Positions 21,525-28,236 of a stretch of DNA of 31,914 bases are shown here, one piece after another (positions within the stretch are counted from its first letter, which is position 1; each line of letters begins with the position of its first letter). The stretch lies in IMG/VR virus record IMGVR_UViG_3300021197_001437, positions 1 to 31,914 of that record, one strand, 5' to 3'. The notes under the pieces are model-generated. The model ran no database searches, was not told the DNA's origin, and saw only the letters and a list, made by a program, of their open reading frames with translations. This DNA is from a virus. A program made the position numbers and the translations under genes.

Positions 21525-21848
21525 TTAAAACTCATTGCCTTGATATCCGTTATTCTGGCTACCTTGGTTTTGATACCCTTGATTTTGATTTTGATAGCCG
21601 TGACCGTTATGGTTGTTGTTTTGATATCCGCTTTGTTGCTGATTGTTTTGTTGGCCCTGATTATTGTCTTTCTCGAAGACTTGCCCCTGAGTCGACCCTG
21701 TCGGCCCCCATAATTCAAAAGATTGAGATCCATCATCCCACGTTGTAAGCTCGCCAATGGTTTTCCAAACTTTCTTTGTTTGGCCTTGCCCATCTTGGTA
21801 CTCACGAATTGCGATTGTCATGTTTTTTTTATTTGCTACTTGTGCCAT
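21525..21848 (-). CDS. Putative ssDNA-binding protein (SSB-like, Gln/Asn-rich tail)
   Basis: 107 residues. The first 55 form a compact beta-type domain (MTIAIREYQDGQGQTKKVWK, TIGELTTWDDGSQSFELWG). The second half is a low-complexity Gln/Asn/Gly tail with repeated GYQNQN units ending in GNEF. The layout of a small beta domain plus disordered tail next to an annealing protein suggests an SSB-type role. The usual acidic DDDIPF tip is absent, so partner recruitment may differ. A complementary frame is open only because of the repeats. Confidence 0.6.
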   Translation of the reverse strand: MAQVANKKNMTIAIREYQDGQGQTKKVWKTIGELTTWDDGSQSFELWGPTGSTQGQVFEKDNNQGQQNNQQQSGYQNNNHNGHGYQNQNQGYQNQGSQNNGYQGNEF

Positions 21849-21858
21849 TTTTAATTCC

Positions 21859-22983
21859 TTAGTAATTGATAGTTAAGTTGCGGATTTGATTTTTAGCGAT
21901 GGCAGAAACAACTTTCTTCGCTGTTTCCTCATCGATACCGATTGCAATTATATCTTCTTTTGACTGCTTGCATATTTTGCCAACGTGACGCTTATTTGCT
22001 TCGAGTTTTTCTTGCTCAATGCGCTGGTGCTCTTGTTCATCCTTTTGGCGTTGAACCTCTGCTTTTCTGGCTGCTTCCGCTGCCTCCTTCGTGTCACGCT
22101 TCGCCTTTTCTTCTGCCGCTATACGATTAGCTTCAGCTTTACGCTCTTGCTCAATGCGGCGCTGTTCTGCTTCTTCAGCTTCGCGCTTCGCCTTTTGCTC
22201 GCGCTTGATTGCATCTTGCTTTTCTTGCTCAATTAGTTCGCGCTCTTGCTGTTGGCGCTGAATCTCTTCCTGCCTTGCTCGCTCAGCTGCTTCAGTTTCA
22301 ATGCGTGCCTTTTCAGCTTCACGCTCTGCATTTTCTTCAGCAAGCCTAGCTGACTCCTCGCGCTCAACTTGCTCTCTGCGTAGCTTCTCAAGCTCGACTC
22401 GCTCAGCTTCAACTCTTGCGGCCTCAACCTCTCTTTCAATTGCCTGTACATGGCGGTTTGTTAGCTGTTCAAGCGTTAATGCAACCAGTGCGGCAACTTC
22501 ATCAACGCGGCGTCCAAATCTCTCCTTTGAAATATCAGACTCGGCAAGCTCGTCAATCATAATCTCAATTTCAGATGAGTGCTTTTCAATTGCCAAGGTT
22601 GGCATATCTTTGATTGATATAATGCGATCTTCTATTTCTAGTTTGATACGCTTCTTTTCGTCATCAATAGCTTTATACGCTTCCTTGAATGGGATTTCGA
22701 TCGATGATATCTCGCTTGTTAATCGCTTTGCTTCTGAGTCGATCATTTTGCCAAATGCTAACACTGGCGCTTTCATCTCCTTGCGGCTTTTTTCAAGAGA
22801 TGTTCTTAGTTTTGTCATCTCACTGGCGATTGACTTAGATCGGCCATACCCTTCCGTGGTTGAAGCGTCTGGAACTTCCGATCCATAAGTTTCTCGAAGT
22901 TCAGCTAGTCTTGCGTCAACTTCCTTATATTCAGTAACGGTGCCGTTTTGTACTTCTTCGTTGATCTTACTTAGTAGTTCCAT
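21859..22983 (-). CDS. Long coiled-coil protein of the recombination module
   Basis: 374 residues from ATG 22983 (GAGG 8 nt upstream; ATG 22995 lacks an SD). N-terminal 190 residues are helical (AELRETYGSEVPDASTTEGY, then ASEMTKLRTSLEKSRKEMKA), followed by about 140 residues of uninterrupted Glu/Arg/Lys/Ala coiled coil and a small C-terminal domain (CKQSKEDIIAIGIDEETAKK, VVSAIAKNQIRNLTINY) typical of several phage proteins encoded beside ssDNA-annealing recombinases (DUF1351-type context). Likely a structural partner or exonuclease accessory. No catalytic motif seen. Confidence 0.65.
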   Translation of the reverse strand: MELLSKINEEVQNGTVTEYKEVDARLAELRETYGSEVPDASTTEGYGRSKSIASEMTKLRTSLEKSRKEMKAPVLAFGKMIDSEAKRLTSEISSIEIPFKEAYKAIDDEKKRIKLEIEDRIISIKDMPTLAIEKHSSEIEIMIDELAESDISKERFGRRVDEVAALVALTLEQLTNRHVQAIEREVEAARVEAERVELEKLRREQVEREESARLAEENAEREAEKARIETEAAERARQEEIQRQQQERELIEQEKQDAIKREQKAKREAEEAEQRRIEQERKAEANRIAAEEKAKRDTKEAAEAARKAEVQRQKDEQEHQRIEQEKLEANKRHVGKICKQSKEDIIAIGIDEETAKKVVSAIAKNQIRNLTINY

Positions 22984-23737
22984 TTTGTGCCTCATATGCT
23001 TTTTTTAGTTCATTAAACCTATAGTCAAACATAGCCTTAGCTTTCGTTAGGTACTTTTCAGGGCTAATACCAAGCTTGCGGCATTCTGTGTGTATCTTCT
23101 GGCAGTCAGCCTTGTGCATAGCGTTAAGTGAATGAGATATAGTTACCTTCGAGTATTTAGTCGCCCATTCGTGAACCTCTTTATCAAACGCTTCAATTTT
23201 CTGAGGTAGTTCAGATTGAGCTTTCATGTCTTTTTCGCTTTGTAGTATCTGTTGGTATTCTTGGCTATCCATTAGACCAAGGAATATATCAGCACCAAAA
23301 CCAAGCATTGACAGTGATTTTTTTATAGAGTCTGCAAGAGTTTTCTTGAAATACTCACCATCATGCGATGGTCCGTACTTTGTTCGACTGATGTATGGAG
23401 TGTGACCGGCTTGCACTGGGCAGGTTATCTTTTCATCGCCAATCATGTACCACAACCTAACAATCAAAGTGTGCGTTATTTCTTTAACTTCTGGTGTTAT
23501 GTCTCCGTTCTCATGTGTTACTGCGTCTTGGATTATCGCACCTTCGTCGAACCTTTCAGTTTCAACCTCATAACCCCATCCTTTACCAAACATCCCAAAC
23601 TCTTTAGTTGCCATCATAACCACTGACTGCAAACTAAATGATGTTATTTTTTGCCCTTTAACGTTTGCTTGCTTGGTGTACTTTTGGTCGATGGTTTTAT
23701 TTCGATCCCAAACGTTCATGTTTAAATTGTCGCTCAT
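22967..23737 (-). CDS. Rad52-like ssDNA-annealing protein
   Basis: 256 residues. The N-terminal region with YTKQANVKGQKITSFSLQSV, 'ATKEFGMFGKGWGYEV' and later KKTLADSIKKSLSMLGFGAD-IFLG is the pattern of phage Rad52/Sak-type single-strand annealing proteins: K-Y-T-K, FG..G.GW, K..L.MLGF.AD. It takes the place of P22 Erf. The C-terminal 80 residues are helical and probably contact SSB or partner. Overlaps both neighbours (ATGA with the small gene upstream). Confidence 0.75.
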   Translation of the reverse strand: MSDNLNMNVWDRNKTIDQKYTKQANVKGQKITSFSLQSVVMMATKEFGMFGKGWGYEVETERFDEGAIIQDAVTHENGDITPEVKEITHTLIVRLWYMIGDEKITCPVQAGHTPYISRTKYGPSHDGEYFKKTLADSIKKSLSMLGFGADIFLGLMDSQEYQQILQSEKDMKAQSELPQKIEAFDKEVHEWATKYSKVTISHSLNAMHKADCQKIHTECRKLGISPEKYLTKAKAMFDYRFNELKKAYEAQNGTTK

Positions 23738-23871
23738 CGCTTTTTCTCCATATCAGCAACTATCAAAGAGCGTATGTATGCAGTGATTGTCCCATACTCT
23801 TCTTTTTTATCCCTCAGCCATTCAGCGGTTTTCCCTTTGGCTACCCACTGCGGCACTAATTGTTTTTCCAT
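23734..23871 (-). CDS. Small early protein, first gene of the leftward operon
   Basis: 45 residues from ATG 23871 (AGAGG 8 nt upstream). Basic-acidic helical sequence KGKTAEWLRDKKEEYGTITA then YIRSLIVADMEKKR, possibly RHH-related. The upstream in-frame start at 23928 would precede the promoter's transcript start and is rejected. Stop fused to the recombinase start. Confidence 0.65.
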   Translation of the reverse strand: MEKQLVPQWVAKGKTAEWLRDKKEEYGTITAYIRSLIVADMEKKR

Positions 23872-23899
23872 GCTTATTCCTCTTCGTTTCGATGAGTTA

Positions 23900-23928
23900 A
23901 ATTTAGCCTGTAGATAAAATACAGTCAA
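23900..23928 (-). promoter_or_regulatory. Main leftward early promoter with internal palindrome
   Basis: TTGACT (23928-23923), 17-bp spacer, TAAATT (23905-23900). The spacer holds the inverted repeat CTGTA-N7-TACAG, a probable operator. It is one base longer than a LexA box. Confidence 0.75.
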
Positions 23929-23961
23929 TCATTTTTACGTATTTATTTTATTATTTTTTTA

Positions 23962-23990
23962 TTGACAAGATATAATGTTTATTCTAATAT
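23962..23990 (+). promoter_or_regulatory. Rightward early/accessory promoter
   Basis: Consensus TTGACA, 17-bp spacer, TAATAT, preceded by a very A/T-rich run that could act as an UP element. Divergent from the leftward promoter 35 bp away. Start near 23997 fixes the ATG of the first gene at 24022 rather than 23989. Confidence 0.8.
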
Positions 23991-24021
23991 GAATCCATCA
24001 AAACAAAACAAGGTCACGCAA

Positions 24022-24210
24022 ATGAAGCGATTAACAATTCCAACTGTAACAACTAGCTTTAATGACAGTTATATGGTTATCAGTATCGATCCAAAAGTTC
24101 TAGCTATAGCAATTGCCAATAATGGAGAGTACGCCCAAGACTTGATTTCACATCTTCGTGATGAGCTTGGCAAGGAACTGTTCGATTCAATTGTAGAGGA
24201 GAAGTGTTAA
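24022..24210 (+). CDS. Small uncharacterised protein
   Basis: 62 residues, MKRLTIPTVTTSFNDSYMVI, then a helix (PKVLAIAIANNGEYAQDLIS) and an acidic end. AAGG 8 nt upstream. First gene of the rightward accessory unit. The stop overlaps the next ATG (TAATG). No family recognised. Confidence 0.65.
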   Translation: MKRLTIPTVTTSFNDSYMVISIDPKVLAIAIANNGEYAQDLISHLRDELGKELFDSIVEEKC

Positions 24211-24404
24211 TGAATGTAATGATGACATATCTATGCCGAAAGGATTGGGAAGAACAGTGGGAAGATCAACTAATTCACGCTTTCCAAACTACTGATCATA
24301 GCTTTGATGATGTAGACGACTTTATCCATGATGCTTGGGAGAATAGGTTAGAAAATGAAACTGAAGATGCACTAACAACTAGGGAGTTAAATGATGAGTA
24401 TTAA
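24210..24404 (+). CDS. Small acidic protein
   Basis: 64 residues, strongly acidic and aromatic (CRKDWEEQWEDQLIHAFQTT, SFDDVDDFIHDAWENRLENE). GGAG 8 nt before ATG 24210. Such surface-acidic mini-proteins in phage early regions often act as DNA mimics or host inhibitors. This is speculation here. Confidence 0.65.
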   Translation: MNVMMTYLCRKDWEEQWEDQLIHAFQTTDHSFDDVDDFIHDAWENRLENETEDALTTRELNDEY

Positions 24405-24579
24405 CGCGATAAATCAAAAAGAAACCAGTGAGTGCAGAATGAGATTTTAATCTGTACCAAAGGCTGATAGAAACTACAATCTATCAAAAAAGATGATTAA
24501 TAAAATGAAAACCAGAAAGCGCATTGCTGATGAGCTTGGTTGAGATTTGTCAGTAATTAATACAGAAATCTTGGTTTAA
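24394..24579 (+). pseudogene. Small gene interrupted by TAA and TGA
   Basis: Starts at ATG 24394 with GGGAG 8 nt upstream, overlapping the previous gene. Codon 19 is TAA and codon 50 is TGA, yet the frame keeps a coding character: SVPKADRNYNLSKKMINKMK, TRKRIADELG, then DLSVINTEILV. IADELG-x-DLSVI looks like a helix-turn-helix segment with a lost aromatic residue. Both stops could derive from TGG. Confidence 0.55.
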
Positions 24580-24606
24580 TTTTTAGATTAAAAAAGGTGA
24601 TTTATT

Positions 24607-24801
24607 GTGAAACTCATAGCTAGTATTTTGGTTGTTATTGCACTGTCTTGATGATATTGCATTAATGAAAAGGTTGAGAGAATGTACCAGTTATACACTA
24701 TAAATTGTGAAGGTGATGGCTTTAAGGATTACTCAGAATTAGGAAGTGATATAGTTGTTTTTGTATGCAGCAACGGTAATCTCGGAAGGTTTGGGTTTTA
24801 A
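24607..24801 (+). pseudogene. Small membrane or secreted protein gene with double TGA
   Basis: GTG start with AAGGTGA 7 nt upstream. MKLIASILVVIALS is a signal-peptide/TM start, then TGA-TGA (codons 15-16) and YCINEKVERMYQLYTINCEG, FKDYSELGSDIVVFVCSNG. The double stop sits exactly where a signal or TM helix ends and where Trp-Trp would be natural. Translation without suppression would give only 14 residues. Confidence 0.55.
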
Positions 24802-24811
24802 TGGTCTACTT

Positions 24812-25240
24812 ATGATTGAGAATTACTTAGCACTAATTGTTTTACTTTTAATAACTCGCATCTCTAAAAGGTGCGAATTGCCATGCATTATCATAGCGTT
24901 TTACGTGGCGTATATTGTAATTGACATCATGATAACTTATGATAATAGGTGGTTTTATTTGATAAACGCCGTTCTCGATATTGTTATAATGCTTATGTGT
25001 TTTCGATTGATCTTATCTGGAGTGTCATATGCAAAGACTACATTCGCCTTCATGCTTTACGTTGCGGTATTCTATGTCATTCCAGACCTATCAATGTACT
25101 CTATGCTTAATATGAAACAATACCATCTAGTGACTGATATTTACTACTCGGTCATGAATGTTACGGTTTTTATTGATATACTATTCGCATTAGTTGGCTC
25201 TGATAATATAATAAGCAAGTGGCTTTTTAAGGATAATTAG
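24812..25240 (+). CDS. Multi-pass membrane protein
   Basis: 142 residues from ATG 24812 (earlier TTG starts overlap the previous gene). Four hydrophobic segments: about 5-15 (LALIVLLLITR), 25-40 (IIIAFYVAYIVIDIMI), 50-65 (LINAVLDIVIMLMCFRLIL), 75-90 (FAFMLYVAVFYVIPDL), and a final one near 115-130. Very few charges between. SD is poor. Could be a superinfection-exclusion or lysis-related protein; no family recognised. Confidence 0.6.
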   Translation: MIENYLALIVLLLITRISKRCELPCIIIAFYVAYIVIDIMITYDNRWFYLINAVLDIVIMLMCFRLILSGVSYAKTTFAFMLYVAVFYVIPDLSMYSMLNMKQYHLVTDIYYSVMNVTVFIDILFALVGSDNIISKWLFKDN

Positions 25241-25440
25241 TGCATGAAGTACTGATTCTCGTATATGAAAACTGGAGTAACTTTGTTGATGATCAGATGG
25301 GTGTTATACTTATAACATTAAGCATTGGTCATCTTGCCATACAAATAATAAAAGGTGCATGGATAGTATATGTCGATAGATACAAGCCAACTGGCGAACG
25401 GTGTGACCGGAACAACTGTCGCAACAGGCGTGGTGGGTAG
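25240..25440 (+). CDS. Small single-TM protein
   Basis: 66 residues from GTG 25240 sharing a base with the previous TAG. One TM helix (MGVILITLSIGHLAIQIIKG) then a basic Cys-containing tail. The last 71 nt overlap the next gene in another frame, so the exact C terminus is uncertain and only one of the two frames may matter there. Confidence 0.5.
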   Translation: MHEVLILVYENWSNFVDDQMGVILITLSIGHLAIQIIKGAWIVYVDRYKPTGERCDRNNCRNRRGG

Positions 25441-25675
25441 TGGGTTATCACTAACTAGCATTATTAGCGAGTACGCCCTAGTGATTACTGTTTCTTGTAC
25501 ATTTTTTGGTGTAATTATCGCCCTAGTTTTTCACATTATAAACTCAAGAATTAATAGAAAGCGCCTAAACATACAGCGAGCTGACAAGGTTTCGCAATGG
25601 ATAAGTGAAGGTAAGACTATTGATGACATCGAGAAAATACTTGCCATTACAGATGGGATATACAAAAAGAGATAA
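25370..25675 (+). CDS. Putative holin or holin-like protein
   Basis: 101 residues. Start MSIDTSQLANGVTGTTVATG, glycine-rich turn, then one long hydrophobic helix (EYALVITVSCTFFGVIIALV) and a basic face (NSRINRKRLNIQRADKV), the layout of many class II phage holins ('NGVT...g.g.g...eya.i....i.f......n...k.r'). It is remote from the endolysin and in the accessory unit, so it may be a second holin, antiholin or unrelated membrane protein. Confidence 0.6.
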   Translation: MSIDTSQLANGVTGTTVATGVVGSGLSLTSIISEYALVITVSCTFFGVIIALVFHIINSRINRKRLNIQRADKVSQWISEGKTIDDIEKILAITDGIYKKR

Positions 25676-25677
25676 TC

Positions 25678-25886
25678 ATGATCGTCGATACTAAAATGAT
25701 TCTTACTGATAATTAAGATTATGGTTACATGTATGGTTCGGCCAATAGTGTCGATCGGATTATGAAGGATTTAAATCTATAGGGCAGACGCTAACAGATG
25801 GATCTGCAAGAACCGTCACTTTTCTAATGTATGAAATTGGTTACACTGGTGATGTGATAGTTACAATTAACAGAATATCGAGGTAG
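25678..25886 (+). pseudogene. Small gene with internal TAA and a possible -1 frameshift
   Basis: Frame 1 from ATG 25678 (MIVDTKMILTDN, TAA, then DYGYMYGSANSVDRIMKDLN) stops at TAG 25780-25782. The -1 frame continues as SIGQTLTDGSARTVTFLMYE, IGYTGDVIVTINRISR to a TAG at 25884-25886. The switch coincides with TTTAAAT (25770-25776, read as T-TTA-AAT), followed after 7 nt by a stem GCAGA/TCTGC (25784-25788 with 25803-25807). This is the layout of programmed -1 frameshifting. The upstream TAA makes decay the more economical explanation, unless an internal ATG (25729) is used. Confidence 0.5.
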
Positions 25887-25888
25887 TT

Positions 25889-26002
25889 ATGCCAAAGAAG
25901 CGAGTTTACAACCCAAAAACGACACCTAAGTCAAAATTAAAGCGAAAAGACCGAATGCGTATGATTAACGGGGTTCCCGACAAAAAAGGATACATAAAGT
26001 AA
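25889..26002 (+). CDS. Small basic protein
   Basis: 37 residues, Lys/Arg-rich (MPKKRVYNPKTTPKSKLKRK, DRMRMINGVPDKKGYIK). GAGG 6 nt upstream. Last gene before the 26.0-kb terminator. Probably nucleic-acid binding. No family recognised. Confidence 0.55.
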   Translation: MPKKRVYNPKTTPKSKLKRKDRMRMINGVPDKKGYIK

Positions 26003-26007
26003 TACAG

Positions 26008-26028
26008 ACCGCCAAATGGCGGTTTTTT
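26008..26028 (+). terminator. Terminator of the rightward accessory unit
   Basis: ACCGCC-AAAT-GGCGGT hairpin followed by TTTTTTG. Perfect 6-bp GC-rich stem. Confidence 0.92.
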
Positions 26029-26043
26029 GTCTCCTCAATAATT

Positions 26044-26052
26044 TGTTATAAT
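26044..26052 (+). promoter_or_regulatory. Extended -10 promoter of the packaging/head operon
   Basis: TGTTATAAT is an extended -10 with a perfect TATAAT, right after the terminator and 33 bases before the small-terminase start. -35 region is only T-rich. Likely the late promoter. Confidence 0.6.
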
Positions 26053-26084
26053 ATTAGAAATAAAGGCTGAAATAAGGGTAAGAA

Positions 26085-26558
26085 ATGCCTAAGTCATCAA
26101 CAACATTAAAAAAAGGTGATAATCTACCACCACGCGGAAAAGCAAAAAAAAATCTAATCCTTGATGCTATATCAGAAAGGGCGCTTCTAGGTCTTGATAA
26201 GGGAGCTTCAAGAGATGAAGCAGAAAAGGCTGTGTTCGGGTTCCTTGCTGAGTCTGCCTTTAATCCTACCGAGGATACATCAGCAGTATCAAACACATGC
26301 CTAAATCAATTAATGAAAAAGGGCTGGCCTGATGTTAAGCCGGTATATCAACCGGTAGAATTTGAATTAAACGAGAATTCAAAACCTCACGAAAAAGCAT
26401 CACAAATACTCAAGGCTGCTAGTGATGGTATTTTACCTCCAGATATTGCTAATATGCTAATATCCTCAATAGCCTCTATGCTTAAGATCGAAGAGGTTAC
26501 AGAAATCAAGCGCGAGATAGAGAAGATTAAAGAGATGCTAGGTATTAATAATGAGTAG
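26085..26558 (+). CDS. 3: Small terminase subunit (TerS)
   Basis: 157 residues directly ahead of the large subunit, overlapping it by 8 nt. N-terminal basic region (RGKAKKNLILDAISERALL) and a helical core with RDEAEKAVFGFLAESAF, followed by a C-terminal helix EIKREIEKIKEMLG. These are the features of a ring-forming TerS with DNA-binding N terminus. It should recognise the pac site and start headful packaging. Identity rests mainly on position; the sequence is not close to P22 gp3. SD AGGG. Confidence 0.75.
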   Translation: MPKSSTTLKKGDNLPPRGKAKKNLILDAISERALLGLDKGASRDEAEKAVFGFLAESAFNPTEDTSAVSNTCLNQLMKKGWPDVKPVYQPVEFELNENSKPHEKASQILKAASDGILPPDIANMLISSIASMLKIEEVTEIKREIEKIKEMLGINNE

Positions 26559-28236
26559 CATCCTTCGTGACATTAAAAAGATAAAACCTCTCGTTGCGTC
26601 TATGAGTGGTAATATTGAACCTACTGTGTATGGAATAATTGATAGGGTTGATAATGTAGATGGAGAGTTGGTTCCTCACGTTATTAGGAGATGGAAGGGC
26701 ACTATAGGTGATATGTCGGAAACGGATGAAGAACCGACCATTTACGTTATAGAGAAGTTTGAGATAGCCTTGTTGGTTCATAAGAAATACAAATGCTTCC
26801 CTGGCTCTCGAGCATCAACCAAGACTATGTTTGCTCAAAATACCCAAGTATCAGAGGTTCACACTACCGGTCAAAAAATATATGTACTTCGTGAGCGTAT
26901 GAATTCAATTAAGGAATCAATATTTTCAGGCATTGAGTCAACGATTAAAAAGTCTGGGCTTTCTGGGTTTTTATCTGTTCCATCTAGGTGGGAAATACGA
27001 AACACTAATGGTGGTAAGTTTGTATTTGGTGGGATGCAGAACATTATTGACATGAAAGGCGCATCAGATTTTAAGCGGTTTTTGATGGAGGAAGCTGAAA
27101 AGACAAAGCAATCTACAATTGACACTCTTGGCCCGACACTTCGCGATGTTGATGGTGCTGAGCTTTGGTATATCTGGAACGTTGCTAGCTCTCAAGACCC
27201 AATGTCAAAGGAGTTTATTATTCCTTACCAGTCTGAGCTTGATAAGAACGGTGTTTATGAGGATGAGCATCACTTGATAATATTTACCACTCATGAGGAT
27301 AACCCTTGGCTTGAGCATGATGAGTCGTTAAGGCTTGAGCTAGCTAAAGATAAAGAGAAAAGGGATAAGGGTATTATGTCAAAATCAAGGTTTGATAATA
27401 TTTGGCATGGGAAGTTTAACGATGATTGCACAACGTCAATTATTCAGGAAGACTGGTTTAACGCCTGTATAGATGCCCACAAAAAGTTAGGATTTAAGGC
27501 TAATGGGATAAAGGTCGGCGCTGGAGATCCATCAGATATCGGAACTGACCCGTTTGGATTCTCAATTAGGCATGGAGTTGTTGTTACGCATATTGATGAG
27601 ATTGAGGGCGATAACGGGAATAGAAAGATGGATGAGGCATGTAAGGTTGCAATCCTTAATCAAGTTGATTCGTTTGGTTATGATGCTGATGGGCTAGGTG
27701 CAACTCTTAGGGATAACGCTCACGCAGCCTTTGCAAATAAAGGAACAAAAGTTTATGCCTATAAAGGGTCCGAATCATGTCACTTGCCCGATGCTGCTTT
27801 TAAAAGTGAGACCGCTCAGTTGACGCAAACTAATAGGGCTTTATTAAATAAAGATGTATTCAAAAACAAGAAGTCGCAGAACATTGTTGATTTTGCGGAT
27901 CGGGTTTTTAGGACTTACGAAGCGGTGGTTGAAGGTAAGTATTACGACCCTGATACGCTAATAAGCTTTGATAGTGAATCAATTAAGGCTAATATGCTTC
28001 AGAAACTTAAAGCTGAAGCGTGCAAGCTACCAATAAAACCAGGTAATACTTTGCAGTTCTACACCAAGCCAGAAATGCGTAAAGGCATAACTTTGCCAGA
28101 TGGATCAAGGCTCGTCATTCCTTCACCTAATCTTTTCGATGCTGTTGTGGTATCATTTGATAGAGATTCACTTGTAACCGTGGGAACTCAACCACGAGCG
28201 ATACCAAGGCCATTGAGAACTATGGGGCGTAAATAA
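26551..28236 (+). CDS. 2: Large terminase subunit (TerL), P22 gp2-like
   Basis: 561 residues. The ATPase has a Walker A variant GSRASTKT (85-92) and Walker B FLMEEAE (177-183) with the coupling glutamate. The nuclease domain has GDPSDIGTD (325-333), FGYDADGLGA (about 375-384) and a final Asp-rich strand (LFDAVVVSFDRDS). It cuts concatemeric DNA and translocates it into the procapsid. The phage-type Ser-Arg P-loop is complete and the length is slightly above P22 gp2 (499). Confidence 0.93.
   Translation: MSSILRDIKKIKPLVASMSGNIEPTVYGIIDRVDNVDGELVPHVIRRWKGTIGDMSETDEEPTIYVIEKFEIALLVHKKYKCFPGSRASTKTMFAQNTQVSEVHTTGQKIYVLRERMNSIKESIFSGIESTIKKSGLSGFLSVPSRWEIRNTNGGKFVFGGMQNIIDMKGASDFKRFLMEEAEKTKQSTIDTLGPTLRDVDGAELWYIWNVASSQDPMSKEFIIPYQSELDKNGVYEDEHHLIIFTTHEDNPWLEHDESLRLELAKDKEKRDKGIMSKSRFDNIWHGKFNDDCTTSIIQEDWFNACIDAHKKLGFKANGIKVGAGDPSDIGTDPFGFSIRHGVVVTHIDEIEGDNGNRKMDEACKVAILNQVDSFGYDADGLGATLRDNAHAAFANKGTKVYAYKGSESCHLPDAAFKSETAQLTQTNRALLNKDVFKNKKSQNIVDFADRVFRTYEAVVEGKYYDPDTLISFDSESIKANMLQKLKAEACKLPIKPGNTLQFYTKPEMRKGITLPDGSRLVIPSPNLFDAVVVSFDRDSLVTVGTQPRAIPRPLRTMGRK

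Noticed and set aside
22301-22888. 195-codon Ser-rich open frame on the + strand
   Set aside because: Complement of the Glu/Arg/Ala coiled-coil gene. Its composition is the expected shadow and no SD fits.
23905-23921. Canonical LexA box
   Set aside because: Spacing between CTG and CAG is 11, not 10, so it is kept only as a palindromic operator candidate.
12000-24000. Integrase, CI-type repressor or excisionase
   Set aside because: I looked through all leftward and rightward small genes and found no tyrosine or serine recombinase motifs and no Cro/CI helix-turn-helix pair.
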